Notes: generated from the sequence alone by a model not told the origin. Positions 16,268 to 26,183 are shown, counted from the stretch's first letter. The stretch is 64,000 nt of DNA from Nocardioides sp. JQ2195 (GCF_012272695.1 NZ_CP050902.1:3844001-3908000); one strand, 5' to 3'. Numbers and translations are program-made.

Positions 16268-18478
16268 TCAGGCGGGGAAGGACTCGCCCTTGGCCACCAT
16301 GTCCTGGAGGTACTGCGTCGGGGCAAGGTGCTCGCCGTAGGACGCAGCCAGCTCCTCGGCGCGCTTGATGAAGGCGGCCAGCCCGACCTCACCGTCGGCG
16401 CCAACGTAGCCGGTCATGAACTGCGCGGCGCCACCGGTGTTGGCCGGGAAGCCGATGCCCATGATCGAGCCGATGTTCGCAGCGGCCGCCGAGGTGATGA
16501 CGCCCTCCTCGAAGGTCTTCGCGGTCTCGAGCGCCTCGGCGAAGAGCATCCGGTCCTTGATGTCCTCGAACGGGATCTGCTCCTCGGCCACCGGGAACGC
16601 CTCGGCCAGGCCGGACCAGAGGCCCTGCCGCCGGCCGTCGACGTACTCGTAGAAACCGGCACCCTTCAGGCGCGAGGGACGCCCGGCCTCGATCATCTTC
16701 GCGATGACGTCTCCGGCCGGGTCCGGGCCGACCTCGATGCCGGCCTTCGCGGCGGCGTCGTTGTTGGCCTTGCGGATCTTGGTCATCAGCTCCATGTTGA
16801 GCTCGTCGCTGATCTGCAGCGGACCGACCGGGAAGCCGGCCTGGGTCGCGGCACGCTCGAGGGAGACCGGGTGGACGCCCTCGCCGAGCATGGCCAGGCC
16901 CTCGTTGATCTGCACGCCGATGACGCGCGAGGTGTAGAAGCCGCGGCTGTCGTTGACCACGATCGGGGTCTTCTTGATCTGCTGGACCACGTCGTAGGCC
17001 TTGGCCAGCGCCTCGTCGGAGGTCTCCTTGCCGCGGATGATCTCGACCAGCGGCATCTTGTCGACCGGGCTGAAGAAGTGCAGGCCGATGAAGTCGGCGG
17101 GGCGGGCCACCCCCTCGGCGAGCTCGGTGATCGGCAGCGTCGACGTGTTCGAGCAGAGCAGGGCATCGGGGTTGACGTGATCGATGATCTCGCCGATCAC
17201 CTTGGCCTTCAGGGACGGGTCCTCGAAGACGGCCTCGATGACCAGGTCGCAACCCTTGAGCGCAGCCGGGTCGGCGGTGGCGGTGATCCGACCGAGCAGC
17301 TCGGCCTTCTTCTCCTCGGTGGACTTGCCACGCGAGATCGCCTTGTCGAGCAGCTTCTCGGAGTAGGCCTTGCCCTTGGCCGCGTTGTCGTCGGAGACGT
17401 CCTTGAGCACGACCTCCATGCCCGCACGAGCACACGAGTACGCGATGCCGGCGCCCATCATGCCGGCACCGAGCACGCCGACCTTGGTGGCCTTGAAGCG
17501 CTCGAAGCCGTCGGGGCGCAGCGAGCCGGAGCCGATCGCCTGGAGGTCGAAGAAGAACGCCTGGATCATGTTCTTCGAGCCCTGGTTGATGATCAGGTTC
17601 GTCAGGTAGCGCGACTCGATGCGCGAAGCGGTGTCGAAGTCGACCTGGGCACCCTCGACGGCAGCCGAGAGGATCGCCTTCTGCGCCGGGTAGTCGGCAC
17701 CCTTGAGCTGCTTGCGCAGCAGCGCGGGGAAGGCCGGCAGGAAGGCAGCGAGCTTCGGGTTGGACGGGGCGCCGCCGGGCATCTTGTAGCCGGCACGGTC
17801 CCACGGGTTGGAGGCGGCCTCGGCGTTGTCCTTGTTGTCCTTCAGCCACGCCTTCGCGGCGGGGACCAGGTCGTCCTGGCTGGCCACGACCTCGTCGATG
17901 AGGCCCTTCTCCAGGGCCTGGGCCGGGGAGAACTGGACGCCCTGCAGGAGCACGTCCATCAGGCCGGACTGGATGCCGAGCAGGCGCACGATGCGGGTCA
18001 CGCCGCCGCCGCCGGGCAGCAGGCCGAGCGACGCCTCGGGCAGGCCGACCTTGTAGGAACCGTCCACGGCGATGCGGTGGTTGCTGGCCAGGCAGATCTC
18101 GAAGCCACCACCGAGGGCGGCGCCGTTGATCGCCGCCACGACCGGACGCGGGTAGGTCTCGATCCGGCGCAGCCCGGCCTTGATCTCCTCCGCCATGGCG
18201 AAGACGTCCGCAGCCTGGTCCTTGGTCGTGGTGACCATGTTCTTGAGGTTGCCGCCGGCGAAGAAGGTCTTCTTGGCCGAGGCGATGACGACGCCGGTGA
18301 CCCCGCCATCGGCAGAGTCGAGCTCGTCGTGGAGTCGTTCGACGGCAGCCGCCATCGACTCCTGGTAGAGCTCGTTCATCGTGTTGGCGCCCGCGGTCGG
18401 GTCGTCCAGGGTGAGGGTGACGATGCCGTCGGCGTCCCGCTCGTAGCGCACCGCGGTCTGGGTCTGGGTTTCAGTCAT
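16268..18478 (-). CDS. fadB: 3-hydroxyacyl-CoA dehydrogenase/enoyl-CoA hydratase fusion (FadB/FadJ-like)
   Basis: A 736-residue bifunctional beta-oxidation enzyme. The N-terminal crotonase domain carries the two catalytic Glu candidates at 127 ([12 protein letters not shown]) and 148 ([15 protein letters not shown]). The C-terminal half begins with the Rossmann motif [12 protein letters not shown] and holds [16 protein letters not shown], the hydroxyacyl-CoA dehydrogenase signature region. Length fits the family (about 715-735). It lies 28 nt behind fadA, so the two form the alpha and beta parts of the trifunctional-type complex. Expression is probably controlled by the divergent MerR gene at 19886. 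Confidence 0.95.
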   Translation of the reverse strand: MTETQTQTAVRYERDADGIVTLTLDDPTAGANTMNELYQESMAAAVERLHDELDSADGGVTGVVIASAKKTFFAGGNLKNMVTTTKDQAADVFAMAEEIKAGLRRIETYPRPVVAAINGAALGGGFEICLASNHRIAVDGSYKVGLPEASLGLLPGGGGVTRIVRLLGIQSGLMDVLLQGVQFSPAQALEKGLIDEVVASQDDLVPAAKAWLKDNKDNAEAASNPWDRAGYKMPGGAPSNPKLAAFLPAFPALLRKQLKGADYPAQKAILSAAVEGAQVDFDTASRIESRYLTNLIINQGSKNMIQAFFFDLQAIGSGSLRPDGFERFKATKVGVLGAGMMGAGIAYSCARAGMEVVLKDVSDDNAAKGKAYSEKLLDKAISRGKSTEEKKAELLGRITATADPAALKGCDLVIEAVFEDPSLKAKVIGEIIDHVNPDALLCSNTSTLPITELAEGVARPADFIGLHFFSPVDKMPLVEIIRGKETSDEALAKAYDVVQQIKKTPIVVNDSRGFYTSRVIGVQINEGLAMLGEGVHPVSLERAATQAGFPVGPLQISDELNMELMTKIRKANNDAAAKAGIEVGPDPAGDVIAKMIEAGRPSRLKGAGFYEYVDGRRQGLWSGLAEAFPVAEEQIPFEDIKDRMLFAEALETAKTFEEGVITSAAAANIGSIMGIGFPANTGGAAQFMTGYVGADGEVGLAAFIKRAEELAASYGEHLAPTQYLQDMVAKGESFPA

Positions 18479-18506
18479 TTCAGGAATCCTGTTCGAGAGG
18501 TCGCGG

Positions 18507-19718
18507 TCAGACGAGTTCGATGATCGTGGCGATGCCCATGCCGCCGCCGACGCAGAGCGTGGCGAGGCCGCGCTTCTGGTCGCGGCGCTCGAGCTCGTCG
18601 ATCAGCGTGCCGAGGATCATCGCGCCGGTGGCGCCGAGCGGGTGACCCATCGCGATCGCGCCACCGTTGACGTTGGTGATGTCGTGGCTGATGCCCATGT
18701 CACGCATGAAGCGCATGGCGACTGCGGCGAACGCCTCGTTGATCTCGAAGAGGTCGATGTCCTTGGCCTCGAGGCCCGCCTTGGCGAGGGCCTTGCGAGC
18801 GGCCGGGGCGGGGCCGGTGAGCATGATCGTCGGGTCGGCGCCGGAGACGGCGGCGGAGACGATGCGCGCCCGTGGCTCGAGACCGAGGTCGGTGCCGACC
18901 TGCTCGCTGCCGATGGCAACGAGGGCGGCGCCGTCGACGATGCCGGAGCTGTTGCCGGCGTGGTGCACGTGGTTGATCTTCTCGATCCAGTGGTACTTCT
19001 CCAGCGCCACGTCGTCGAAGCCGGCGTCGGCGCCGATCGAGGCGAAGCTCGGCTTGAGTCCCGAGAGGCTCTCGACCGTGGTGCCGGGACGGATGAACTC
19101 GTCCTTCTCGAGGATGGTCAGGCCGTTGATGTCCTTGACGGGGATGATCGCGTTGTCGAAGTAGCCGTTGGCCTGGGCCTTGGCGGCACGTGCCTGCGAC
19201 TCGGCGGCGAAGGCGTCGACGTCCTCGCGGCTCCAGCCCTCGATGGTGGCGATCAGGTCGGCGCCGATGCCCTGCGGCACGAAGCCCGTGGCCAGTGCGG
19301 TGGCCGGGTCCATGGCCCAGGCGCCACCGTCGGAGCCCATCGGGACACGGCTCATCGACTCCACCCCGCCGGCGAGGATGAGCTCCTCGAAGCCGCCACG
19401 CACGCGGGAGGCGGCCTGGTTGACGGCCTCCAGGCCGGAGGCGCAGAAGCGGTTGAGCTGGACGCCGGCAACCGTGTCGGGCAGACCGGCCTTGAGCGCG
19501 GCCGTCTTGGCGATGTCGCCACCCTGGTCACCGATCGGCGAGACCACGCCGAGCACGACGTCGTCGATGCGGTTCGGGTCGAGGTTGGGGTTCCGGCTCT
19601 GGATCTCCTCGATCAGCCCGGAAGCCAGGTCGACCGGCTTCACCTCGTGCAGTGAGCCGTTCGCCTTGCCCTTGCCGCGCGGCGTACGAATGTGGTCGTA
19701 CACGAATGCTTCAGCCAT
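18507..19718 (-). CDS. fadA: acetyl-CoA C-acyltransferase (thiolase)
   Basis: A 403-residue thiolase that cleaves 3-ketoacyl-CoA with CoA. The nucleophile is Cys92 in [11 protein letters not shown]; His359 in GHPLGATGA and Cys389 in CVGGGMG complete the triad. It is first in the fadA-fadB operon. AAGGGA lies just upstream of the ATG. The intergenic region toward the MerR gene contains two overlapping dyads (19805-19829 and 19825-19850). Confidence 0.95.
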   Translation of the reverse strand: MAEAFVYDHIRTPRGKGKANGSLHEVKPVDLASGLIEEIQSRNPNLDPNRIDDVVLGVVSPIGDQGGDIAKTAALKAGLPDTVAGVQLNRFCASGLEAVNQAASRVRGGFEELILAGGVESMSRVPMGSDGGAWAMDPATALATGFVPQGIGADLIATIEGWSREDVDAFAAESQARAAKAQANGYFDNAIIPVKDINGLTILEKDEFIRPGTTVESLSGLKPSFASIGADAGFDDVALEKYHWIEKINHVHHAGNSSGIVDGAALVAIGSEQVGTDLGLEPRARIVSAAVSGADPTIMLTGPAPAARKALAKAGLEAKDIDLFEINEAFAAVAMRFMRDMGISHDITNVNGGAIAMGHPLGATGAMILGTLIDELERRDQKRGLATLCVGGGMGIATIIELV

Positions 19719-19804
19719 GACCGTCCCTTGTTCTACGTAAGTCTCGTGTCTGGGTAAGTTCTGCGTGGTCGCCGACCCGTGGCGGGTGCGTGGGTCGACA
19801 CCTT

Positions 19805-19829
19805 GATTGTGACACCATTACTGTCATGG
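19805..19829 (-). promoter_or_regulatory. fadA promoter element shared with the CoA-transferase gene
   Basis: The plus strand reads GATTGTGACA, 5 nt, ACTGTCA, 1 nt, GG; the same pattern with only the spacer positions different is at 38548-38572 before the CaiB-like gene. It contains the dyad TGACA-N7-TGTCA. Read on the minus strand it ends CACAATC, which could be a -10, 19 nt after TTGACC (19836-19831). A 19-bp spacer is typical of MerR-controlled promoters. Confidence 0.6.
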
Positions 19830-19850
19830 TGGTCAAGACGGACCACCATG
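19825..19850. promoter_or_regulatory. perfect inverted repeat between fadA and the MerR gene, probable operator
   Basis: CATGGTGGTC (19825-19834) and GACCACCATG (19841-19850) are exact 10-nt inverted arms around a 6-nt centre, in the 167-nt divergent region. It overlaps the putative fadA -35. The likely binder is the adjacent MerR protein. Confidence 0.65.
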
Positions 19851-19885
19851 TGATTCGACTCATACCTTCCGGAGGACGGTGACGA

Positions 19886-20623
19886 ATGCAGGAATCAGTC
19901 GATTCCCTGTCGGGGCTGATGACCCTCGACGAGCTGTGCGAGCGCGTCGGGATGAGCGTCCGCAACGTGCGCTTCTACACCACCCGAGGCCTGGTGCCGT
20001 CCCCCATTCGTCGCGGCCGCTCCGGCTACTACACGAACGACCACGCTGCCCGTCTGGAGCTGGTCTCCGAGCTGCAGGCCCACGGCTTCACCCTGGCTGC
20101 GATCGAGCGCTACGTCGCCAGCATCCCGGACGAGGCACCAGCCGGGAAGATCAGCCTGCACCGCGCCCTGCTGGCTCCGTGGATGGCCGAGCACCCCGAG
20201 CGGATGACCCTCGCGCAGCTCAACGAGCGTGCCTCACGCGAGCTCACCGAGGAAGAGCTGCAGACCCTGGCCGTCCTCGGCGCGATCACCCCTGGCCCGG
20301 ACGGCGCGTACGACGTGGCGGTGGCCCACCTCGATGCCGGCCTGCGGCTGGTCCGGTTCGGCTATCCGCACGAGTCCGCCGAGGCAGCCAAGGATCTCTA
20401 CGACGAGCACGCGCACGCGATGGCCAGCGACATGCTCGACCTGTTCCGCAAGAAGATCTGGCCCGCCCTGCGCCAGTCCGGCGCCAGCGACGAGGACCTC
20501 ACCGAGGCCGTCGAGCTGCTCAAGCCACTGTCGATCGCGGCCCTCGTGTCGTCGTACGAACGCGCGGTCAACGAGAACATGCGCGAGGAGATCGCCCGCC
20601 GGGCCGGCGACGAAGGCACCTAG
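19886..20623 (+). CDS. MerR family transcriptional regulator, divergent from fadAB
   Basis: A 245-residue regulator. The N-terminal winged helix (about 11-80) starts MTLDELCERVGMSVRNVRFYTTRGLVPSP, followed by the YYTNDHAARL wing. The C-terminal effector domain is long and helical, without the Cys pattern of metal sensors, so an organic effector such as an acyl-CoA is likelier. The ATG at 19886 follows GGAGG at 19871-19875. It is divergent from fadA, and the intergenic dyads point to control of fadAB and itself. Confidence 0.9.
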   Translation: MQESVDSLSGLMTLDELCERVGMSVRNVRFYTTRGLVPSPIRRGRSGYYTNDHAARLELVSELQAHGFTLAAIERYVASIPDEAPAGKISLHRALLAPWMAEHPERMTLAQLNERASRELTEEELQTLAVLGAITPGPDGAYDVAVAHLDAGLRLVRFGYPHESAEAAKDLYDEHAHAMASDMLDLFRKKIWPALRQSGASDEDLTEAVELLKPLSIAALVSSYERAVNENMREEIARRAGDEGT

Positions 20624-20629
20624 CCCCCG

Positions 20630-20670
20630 GTGGTTGAGGAGGCGAGGAACGAGCCGTCTCGAAACCACCC
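20630..20670. repeat. Family A repeat, most regular intergenic copy
   Basis: The element begins GGTGGTTGAGGAGG and ends CGTCTCGAAACCAC with GCGAGGAACGAGC between. It lies directly after the MerR gene stop and gives the clearest consensus for the copies embedded in genes. Confidence 0.85.
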
Positions 20671-20707
20671 CGTCGGCCGAGACCACACCGAGGCCCGCGC
20701 CCTTTGC

Positions 20708-20746
20708 GCGCGATTCACTGTCACCACATGACAGTGAATCGCGCGT
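20708..20746. terminator. strong hairpin between convergent MerR and esterase genes
   Basis: Two exact 17-nt arms, CGCGCGATTCACTGTCA and its complement, surround a 5-nt loop (20725-20729). The position between two converging genes suits a bidirectional terminator. The inner ACTGTCA/TGACAGT also resembles the fadA element, so a protein-binding role cannot be excluded. Confidence 0.65.
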
Positions 20747-20775
20747 AAGTCTCGGAATCGCGGCCCGAGGCCGGC

Positions 20776-21915
20776 TCAGCCGAGCGCGTAGAGCCGCGAG
20801 GCCTCGACGATGCCGGCGACGGTCTCGACCTCGGCCTCGGTGCGGGGGGCATAGACCAGCACGAAGCCCGGGGACTTGCGGGTGCCGGCGTGCATGTGGG
20901 GCTGCGCCCAGCCCTTGGCGATCGCGTCGGCCGCGAGGTCCGTGGGCAGGGTGAGGTGCAGCGACGTGTCGTAAAGCGGGTGCAGGTGGGCGAACTCCTT
21001 GTCGTCCTCGACCACGAATGCCTCGGCCGGGCCCGCCGCACCCGCCAGGAAGAACGCGCGGGAGCCGGGCACGGCGACCTGCGACTCGCCCACGCTGACG
21101 CCCTCGCTGCGCTCGATCCGCTCGAAGAGCGCGGTCTGGAGCTCGTGGGAGGACTGGTCGGAGAACTGCTGCTGGGGGTAGGCCCAGCTCACCAGCGGAC
21201 GCGCACCCGGACGGACCGGCAGCCCGTCGGGCATCGTGGGCCAGGCGGCGGTGTCAGGCACGCCGACCGCGGCGGCTCCGACGGTCTCGAGGTGGTGCAA
21301 CCGACGGGAGATCCAGTCGGCGAGGTCGTTCGCGGTCTCGTGGGAGATGGTGTGACCATCCGGGTCGCGACGCGCCAGGGTGGAGGCGCCCGAGTCACCC
21401 GTGAGGTAGTCCCAGGTCCGGCCCATGAGCTCGGCCGGGATGACGTGGTCCTGCTCGCCCTGGACCACGAAGACGGGCAGCCCGGCGAGGCGGGCCACGT
21501 CGACCGGGACTCCGGCGTCGAAGGGCAGGGTGCCGTTGAGGATCGCCACGCCCGAGAAGCGCTTCGGGTCGCTGAGCACGAGACCCCCGGCGAACGCGGC
21601 GCCACCGCTGAAGCCGACCGGGATGACGGTGCGTCCCTGGGGGGCGACCTCGTCGAGCCACGTGCGGAACCAGGCGATGACCTCGCTCAGCGACTCCTCG
21701 ACAGGACGGCCGATGCCGCGGTTCTCGAACCACGCGTAGCCGCCGCCCTCGGCGATCGGCGCCCGCACCGCGGCGTACGCCGGGCCCTCGGGGAGCTGCT
21801 CGGAGAGCGCGAGGATCGAGGACTCGTCGGCGCCACGACCGTGCAGCAGCACCACCAGCGGTGCGGACGGGTCGGTGGATCCGGCGGTGGTGACGACTGG
21901 TGCCTCGAAGCTCAT
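20776..21915 (-). CDS. phospholipase/carboxylesterase fused to a luciferase-like (DUF5519-type) domain
   Basis: A 379-residue two-domain protein. Residues 1 to about 210 are an alpha/beta hydrolase of the phospholipase/carboxylesterase family: LLHGRGADE, nucleophile Ser103 in GFSGGA, Asp156 in GEQDHVIP and His188 in DGHTIS. Residues about 215-379 match the small 'luciferase family' domain seen alone in many actinobacteria (HLHPLYDTSLHLTLP and WAQPHMHAG). The ATG at 21915 is preceded by GAGGAATCC; the longer frame upstream lacks family similarity. No membrane or export signal. The job of the second domain is unknown. Confidence 0.82.
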   Translation of the reverse strand: MSFEAPVVTTAGSTDPSAPLVVLLHGRGADESSILALSEQLPEGPAYAAVRAPIAEGGGYAWFENRGIGRPVEESLSEVIAWFRTWLDEVAPQGRTVIPVGFSGGAAFAGGLVLSDPKRFSGVAILNGTLPFDAGVPVDVARLAGLPVFVVQGEQDHVIPAELMGRTWDYLTGDSGASTLARRDPDGHTISHETANDLADWISRRLHHLETVGAAAVGVPDTAAWPTMPDGLPVRPGARPLVSWAYPQQQFSDQSSHELQTALFERIERSEGVSVGESQVAVPGSRAFFLAGAAGPAEAFVVEDDKEFAHLHPLYDTSLHLTLPTDLAADAIAKGWAQPHMHAGTRKSPGFVLVYAPRTEAEVETVAGIVEASRLYALG

Positions 21916-22057
21916 CTGGTGGATTCCTCGTTCTCTGCGCGACGGTGGGAGCCGGGGCAACCGGACTCCGGGGTCAGATTACGCGGCGCCGCACCGGCAG
22001 GGAGCCGCAGGTGCACTGGGTGAACATTCCGGGCGTGGACCGAAGCGGGCTGGAAGA

Positions 22058-22909
22058 ATGCCCCGGGTGACTGCGAAGAAGATCGCCTACCAGGGCGAGC
22101 CCGGCGCCAACTCCGACATCGCCTGCCGCGACGTCCACCCCGACTGGGAGCCGCTCCCCTGCGCTTCGTTCGAGGATGCCTTCGCAGCTCTTCAGGACGG
22201 GTACGCCGACCTGGCGATGATCCCGATCGACAACTCGAGCAACGGCCGGGTGGCCGACATCCACCACGCGTTGCCGGGCTCCGGCCTGCACATCGTGGGC
22301 GAGTACTTCCTGCCGATCCACTTCCAGCTGCTCGCCGTCCCGGGGGCCACCCGCGAATCGATCAAGACCGTGCACAGCCACATCCACGCGCTCGGCCAGT
22401 GCCGCCGGATCATCCACGAGCTCGACGCGAAGCCGGTGACCGCTGGGGACACGGCCGGGTCTGCCCGCGAGGTCGCCGAATCCGGCGACCCGACCCGCGC
22501 CTCACTGGCGACCGCTCTCGCCGGCGAGATCTACGGCCTCGAGACCCTGGCGACCGACGTCGAGGACGAGGAGCACAACACGACGCGTTTCGTGGTGCTC
22601 TCCCGGGAGTACGTCGTGCCACCGGTCTCCGACGAGCTGACCGTGACCACGTTCGTGTTCCGGGTGCGCAACCTGCCGGCCGCGCTCTACAAGGCGCTCG
22701 GCGGCTTCGCGACCAACGGCGTGAACATGACCAAGCTGGAGTCCTACATGGTCGACGGTGAGTTCAACGCCACCGTGTTCCTGGCCGACGTCGAGGGCCA
22801 CCCCGACGAAGCCCCGCTGGCTCGGGCACTGGAGGAGCTGGAGTTCTTCACCACCGAGATCCGGATCCTCGGCGTCTATCGGGCCCACCCGTTCCGCGCC
22901 CAACGCTGA
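22058..22909 (+). CDS. pheA: prephenate dehydratase
   Basis: About 280 residues converting prephenate to phenylpyruvate for phenylalanine synthesis. The periplasmic-binding-like catalytic domain starts KIAYQGEPGANS and has the essential TRF motif at 176-178 (NTTRFVVLSR). A C-terminal ACT domain (from about 195) carries GVNMTKLESYM, the phenylalanine-sensing loop, in which ESRP-type residues read ESYM. ATG at 22058 and GTG at 22067 are both in frame; GGAAG at 22052-22056 fits GTG better, so the first three codons are doubtful. Single gene, divergent from the esterase. Confidence 0.93.
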   Translation: MPRVTAKKIAYQGEPGANSDIACRDVHPDWEPLPCASFEDAFAALQDGYADLAMIPIDNSSNGRVADIHHALPGSGLHIVGEYFLPIHFQLLAVPGATRESIKTVHSHIHALGQCRRIIHELDAKPVTAGDTAGSAREVAESGDPTRASLATALAGEIYGLETLATDVEDEEHNTTRFVVLSREYVVPPVSDELTVTTFVFRVRNLPAALYKALGGFATNGVNMTKLESYMVDGEFNATVFLADVEGHPDEAPLARALEELEFFTTEIRILGVYRAHPFRAQR

Positions 22910-22963
22910 GGCCAGGCGCTGGGTCAGGCGACCGGGATCACGCGCTGTGTCGGGCGGCCGGGA

Positions 22964-24565
22964 TCACGCTGTGAGTGTGAAGGAGGTCGGTGGCTGGTTG
23001 GGGTGCACAAGGCCGAGGTCTGCTCCGAGGCCGTGGTCGTCACCGGTGGTGAGCAGGTCGATGGCGAGCTCGTGGTCGTCGTGGTGGTCTGAGAAGACCA
23101 GTGCGCCGAGCCACGGCGGCAGGTGGTGGGTGCCGGTCTGGTCGACCAGTCGGTAGCGGTGATGTCGGGTGCGCCAGACGTAGAGGTCGGGCACGGGTTG
23201 TCGCACGGCCAGGACTCCGGCGGTCTTGATGCGGTGGTGGTGTCGGCTCATCGGGCCGGCGTTGTCGACCCGGGTCTGACCCGGCGGGCCGTGCGGGTCG
23301 TAGGGGATGGTGTGGTCGATGTCCATGTGGTGGGTGGTGTTGACCGCGTGCGGGTAGCAATCGGCGGGCGACCGGGTCAGCACGGCCTCACGAAGGGCCC
23401 CGGTGAACGCGTAGGAGTCGACCGGTCGGGTTGCCCAGGGGTCGAGCACCGGTCGGATGCTCACCTCGGTCAGCCGCAGCACCGCCAGTGCCTCGGCCAG
23501 GGTGACCGGGCCGTGGCCCTCGACCTTGGCCACACCCCCAGCAACGGTGCCGCTCGTGCTCGCCCGGGCCATCGCCTGCACCGCATCCTCGGACAGGTGC
23601 AGGTGGACGATGGTGGTGGCCCTGGCACGCGACGGCACCGGCTCGGTCGAGTCGGCCAGGATGGCCAGCGCGGACTCCGGGCTGCCGATCAGCAGGCCCA
23701 ACGCCCGGGACCGGGCCACCGAGATGGAGTCGAGGTCTCGGCGGGGCACACCGGCAGCCAGGTCGGTGGCCAGCAACTTCTCGGCCAGCCGCTGGACCTG
23801 GGCATCACCCACGATGGCCTCGGCCGCGGTGAGCTTGGCATACAGGCCCTTGAAGCCGCGCCGCGTGGAGGGATTGAACGTCACGAAACGCGGGTCCGGC
23901 TCGTCGCGCTCGTCCCCGGAAAAGGACCCACCCCCGTCACCATCACCCCCGGAACCACCGGCACCCTCGTCGTCCCCGGAGCCCTCGTCACCGGAGCCCT
24001 CAGCGCCGGACCCCGCATCGGCTGCTTCGGCCTCGGCGGTCTCGGCGAGCAGCACCAGCGCTTCGAGCCGCTCGAGCAGACGCCCGGTCGGCAGCGACCC
24101 GACCAGGTCGACCAGGTCGGTGGCGATCAGGTGAGCCGACTGGGGCGTGAGGTGACGGGTGAGCGCGGCGATGCGGCGCAGCACCCACACCTCGACCGTG
24201 GTGGTGGTGCACGTCAGCTGCCACAACGGGCTCAACCGGTGACGCAGGTCGAGGGCATCGGCAATCAGCCTGCGCGCCGACTCCGGGTGCACCCCCAAGG
24301 ACACCGCCAGCTCGGCCGTGGCGAACTGTGCCACCACCGGAGTGCCCTCACCGCCCCAGCGCCGGAACACTGGGTGCTCCCGCCGCGCACCGGGCTCATC
24401 GGTGGCACCATGCCCACGGGTGACGCCCTCGTGGTCGCCGTGCAGGTCCGCCCAGTGGGCCGCGCTGTGCAGCACGCTCACCTCGGCACCGCGACGTGCA
24501 GCCACGGCAGCATCGACCACGGTGAGCGTGTCACCGGTGTCGAGACCTGCCATCGCTGTCGTCAT
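22964..24565 (-). CDS. HNH endonuclease signature motif-containing DUF222 protein
   Basis: About 533 residues. The DUF222 helical region occupies the N-terminal two-thirds, interrupted by an acidic, glycine/serine-rich linker with GSGDEGSGDDEGAGG near 190-225. The C-terminal HNH motif reads DIDHTIPYDPHGPPG and then NAGPMSRHHHRIKTAG. The family is multicopy in this lineage; the tail of another copy opens the window. The start is uncertain: ATG at 24565 begins MTTAMAG, and a further 21 codons are open upstream. Nuclease activity is expected from the motif but the biological role is unknown. Confidence 0.85.
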   Translation of the reverse strand: MTTAMAGLDTGDTLTVVDAAVAARRGAEVSVLHSAAHWADLHGDHEGVTRGHGATDEPGARREHPVFRRWGGEGTPVVAQFATAELAVSLGVHPESARRLIADALDLRHRLSPLWQLTCTTTTVEVWVLRRIAALTRHLTPQSAHLIATDLVDLVGSLPTGRLLERLEALVLLAETAEAEAADAGSGAEGSGDEGSGDDEGAGGSGGDGDGGGSFSGDERDEPDPRFVTFNPSTRRGFKGLYAKLTAAEAIVGDAQVQRLAEKLLATDLAAGVPRRDLDSISVARSRALGLLIGSPESALAILADSTEPVPSRARATTIVHLHLSEDAVQAMARASTSGTVAGGVAKVEGHGPVTLAEALAVLRLTEVSIRPVLDPWATRPVDSYAFTGALREAVLTRSPADCYPHAVNTTHHMDIDHTIPYDPHGPPGQTRVDNAGPMSRHHHRIKTAGVLAVRQPVPDLYVWRTRHHRYRLVDQTGTHHLPPWLGALVFSDHHDDHELAIDLLTTGDDHGLGADLGLVHPNQPPTSFTLTA

Positions 24566-24664
24566 GTCCTCGACCCAACACCTGACCACCGACAACGCAG
24601 CGCGGAAACCACCCCGTGGTCTCAGCATGCTGACAACTGCGGAAAACAGTTCCGGCGAGCGGCC

Positions 24665-25840
24665 TCAGCGGTAGGCCGACTCGCCAGTCACCGCCTGTCC
24701 GATGATCAGCTGGTGCACCTCCGAGGTGCCTTCATAGGTCAGCACCGACTCGAGGTTGTTCGCGTGCCGCATCAGGGGGTATTCCAGCGTAATCCCGGCG
24801 GCGCCGAGGATCGTGCGGCACTCGCGGGCGATCGCGATCGCCTCGCGGGTGTTGTTCAGCTTGCCCAATGACACCTGGCGGTGGTCCAGCCTGCCCTCGT
24901 CCTTGAGCTTGCCGAGGTGGATGGCCAGCAGCATCCCCTTGCCCAGCTCGAGGGTCATGTCGGCGAGCTTCGCCTGCGTCAATTGGAAACCGGCCAACGG
25001 CTTGTCGAAGATGTCACGTTCCTTGGCGTAGGCGATCGCGGTCTCCAGGCAGTCGCGGGCCGCGCCCAGTGCACCGAAGACGATCCCGAAGCGCGCCTCG
25101 TTCAGGCACGACAGCGGGCCGGAGAGTCCCACCACGTTCGGCAGCACTGCATCGGCCGGAAGTCGCACGTCGTCGAGCACCAGCTCAGAGGTGACCGACG
25201 CCCGCAGCGACATCTTCTGCTTGATCTCCGGAGCCTCGAAACCGGGAGTATCGGTCGGCACCACGAAGCCGCGCACGCCCTCGTCGGCCCCGTCATCGAC
25301 ACGGGCCCAGACCACCGCCACGTCGGCCACGGAGCCGTTGGTGATCCACATCTTGTTGCCCTTGATGACCCAGTCCGTGCCGTCACGGCGGGCGCGGGTG
25401 ATCATCCCACCCGGGTTGGAGCCGAAGCCCGGCTCGGTCAGCCCGAAGCAACCGATCGCCTCACCGGCCGCCATCCGCGGCAGCCACTCCTGCTTCTGCT
25501 CCTCGGATCCGTGCTTCCAGATCGCGAACATCGCCAACGACCCCTGCACCGACACCAGCGACCGCAGCCCGGAGTCGCCCGCCTCCAGCTCCATGCAGGC
25601 CAGGCCGTATGCCGTGGCGCTGGTGCCCGCGCACCCGTAGCCCTCCAGGTGCATGCCGAGCACCCCGAGATCGCCCAGCTCACGCGCCAGCTCACGGGCC
25701 GGGATCGACGCCGACTCGTACCACCCCGCCAGCTGCGGCTTGACCTTCGACTCGACGTACTTGCGCACGGTGTCGCGCATCGCCTTGTCTTCATCGGAGA
25801 GCAGGGAATCGGTGTCGAAGAACTCCAGGGGCGTGGTCAC
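24665..25840 (-). CDS. acyl-CoA dehydrogenase, glutaryl-CoA dehydrogenase-like
   Basis: A 391-residue dehydrogenase very like glutaryl-CoA dehydrogenase: DSGLRSLVSVQGSLAM has the Arg and Ser that contact the glutaryl carboxylate, and CFGLTEPGFGSNPGGM and RHANNLESVLTYEGTSEVHQLIIG are typical. The catalytic Glu is in YEGTSE. GCDH oxidises and decarboxylates glutaryl-CoA to crotonyl-CoA in lysine and tryptophan breakdown. It is a single gene with no lysine-degradation neighbours, so the substrate is inferred from motifs only. Confidence 0.88.
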   Translation of the reverse strand: MTTPLEFFDTDSLLSDEDKAMRDTVRKYVESKVKPQLAGWYESASIPARELARELGDLGVLGMHLEGYGCAGTSATAYGLACMELEAGDSGLRSLVSVQGSLAMFAIWKHGSEEQKQEWLPRMAAGEAIGCFGLTEPGFGSNPGGMITRARRDGTDWVIKGNKMWITNGSVADVAVVWARVDDGADEGVRGFVVPTDTPGFEAPEIKQKMSLRASVTSELVLDDVRLPADAVLPNVVGLSGPLSCLNEARFGIVFGALGAARDCLETAIAYAKERDIFDKPLAGFQLTQAKLADMTLELGKGMLLAIHLGKLKDEGRLDHRQVSLGKLNNTREAIAIARECRTILGAAGITLEYPLMRHANNLESVLTYEGTSEVHQLIIGQAVTGESAYR

Positions 25841-25917
25841 GCTCCCAGCATCTCACCGAGGCTCGTCGCCCCCCGAGTCAGCCGGCTGGGACCCCGCTTC
25901 GAGCGGTGCTCGCGCAA

Positions 25918-25959
25918 CGTCCTGCGTCGCGGCCGCTGGAACAGCCGCGACGCAGGACG
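25918..25959. repeat. Family D inverted repeat downstream of csbD
   Basis: Exact 16-nt arms CGTCCTGCGTCGCGGC and GCCGCGACGCAGGACG flank a 10-nt centre, just after the CsbD-like gene stop on the minus strand. A related, less perfect pair is at 26272-26380. It may act as a terminator. Confidence 0.7.
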
Positions 25960-25988
25960 CCGTCAAGGAGTGGAACGAAGTCAGCGGG

Positions 25989-26183
25989 TCAGGACTTGAA
26001 ACCGTCCTTGACGTCGTCGACGGCGTCCTTGGCCTTCTCACCCGCGTTCTTGAAGCTGGCCTCGGCCTGGTCGCCCTTGCCCTCGGCCTCGAGGCTCTCG
26101 TCGTCGCTCGCCTTGCCGGTGGCTTCCTTCGCCTTGCCCTTGGCATCCTGAGCAGTGTTCTTGGCCTTGTCCGCGAAGCTCAT
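25989..26183 (-). CDS. CsbD family stress-response protein
   Basis: A 64-residue, highly charged protein (MSFADKAKNTAQDAKGKAKEATGK...) with the Lys/Ala/Asp/Glu-rich composition of the CsbD family and no hydrophobic core. Members are induced by general stress in Bacillus and others; molecular function unknown. The ATG at 26183 has AGGAG about 7 nt upstream, so the longer frame is rejected. It is framed by two Family D repeats. Confidence 0.85.
   Translation of the reverse strand: MSFADKAKNTAQDAKGKAKEATGKASDDESLEAEGKGDQAEASFKNAGEKAKDAVDDVKDGFKS

Noticed and set aside
16259..18523. A 754-codon plus-strand frame
   Set aside because: Antisense to fadB, which has intact hydratase and dehydrogenase motifs. 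No family features in the antisense product.
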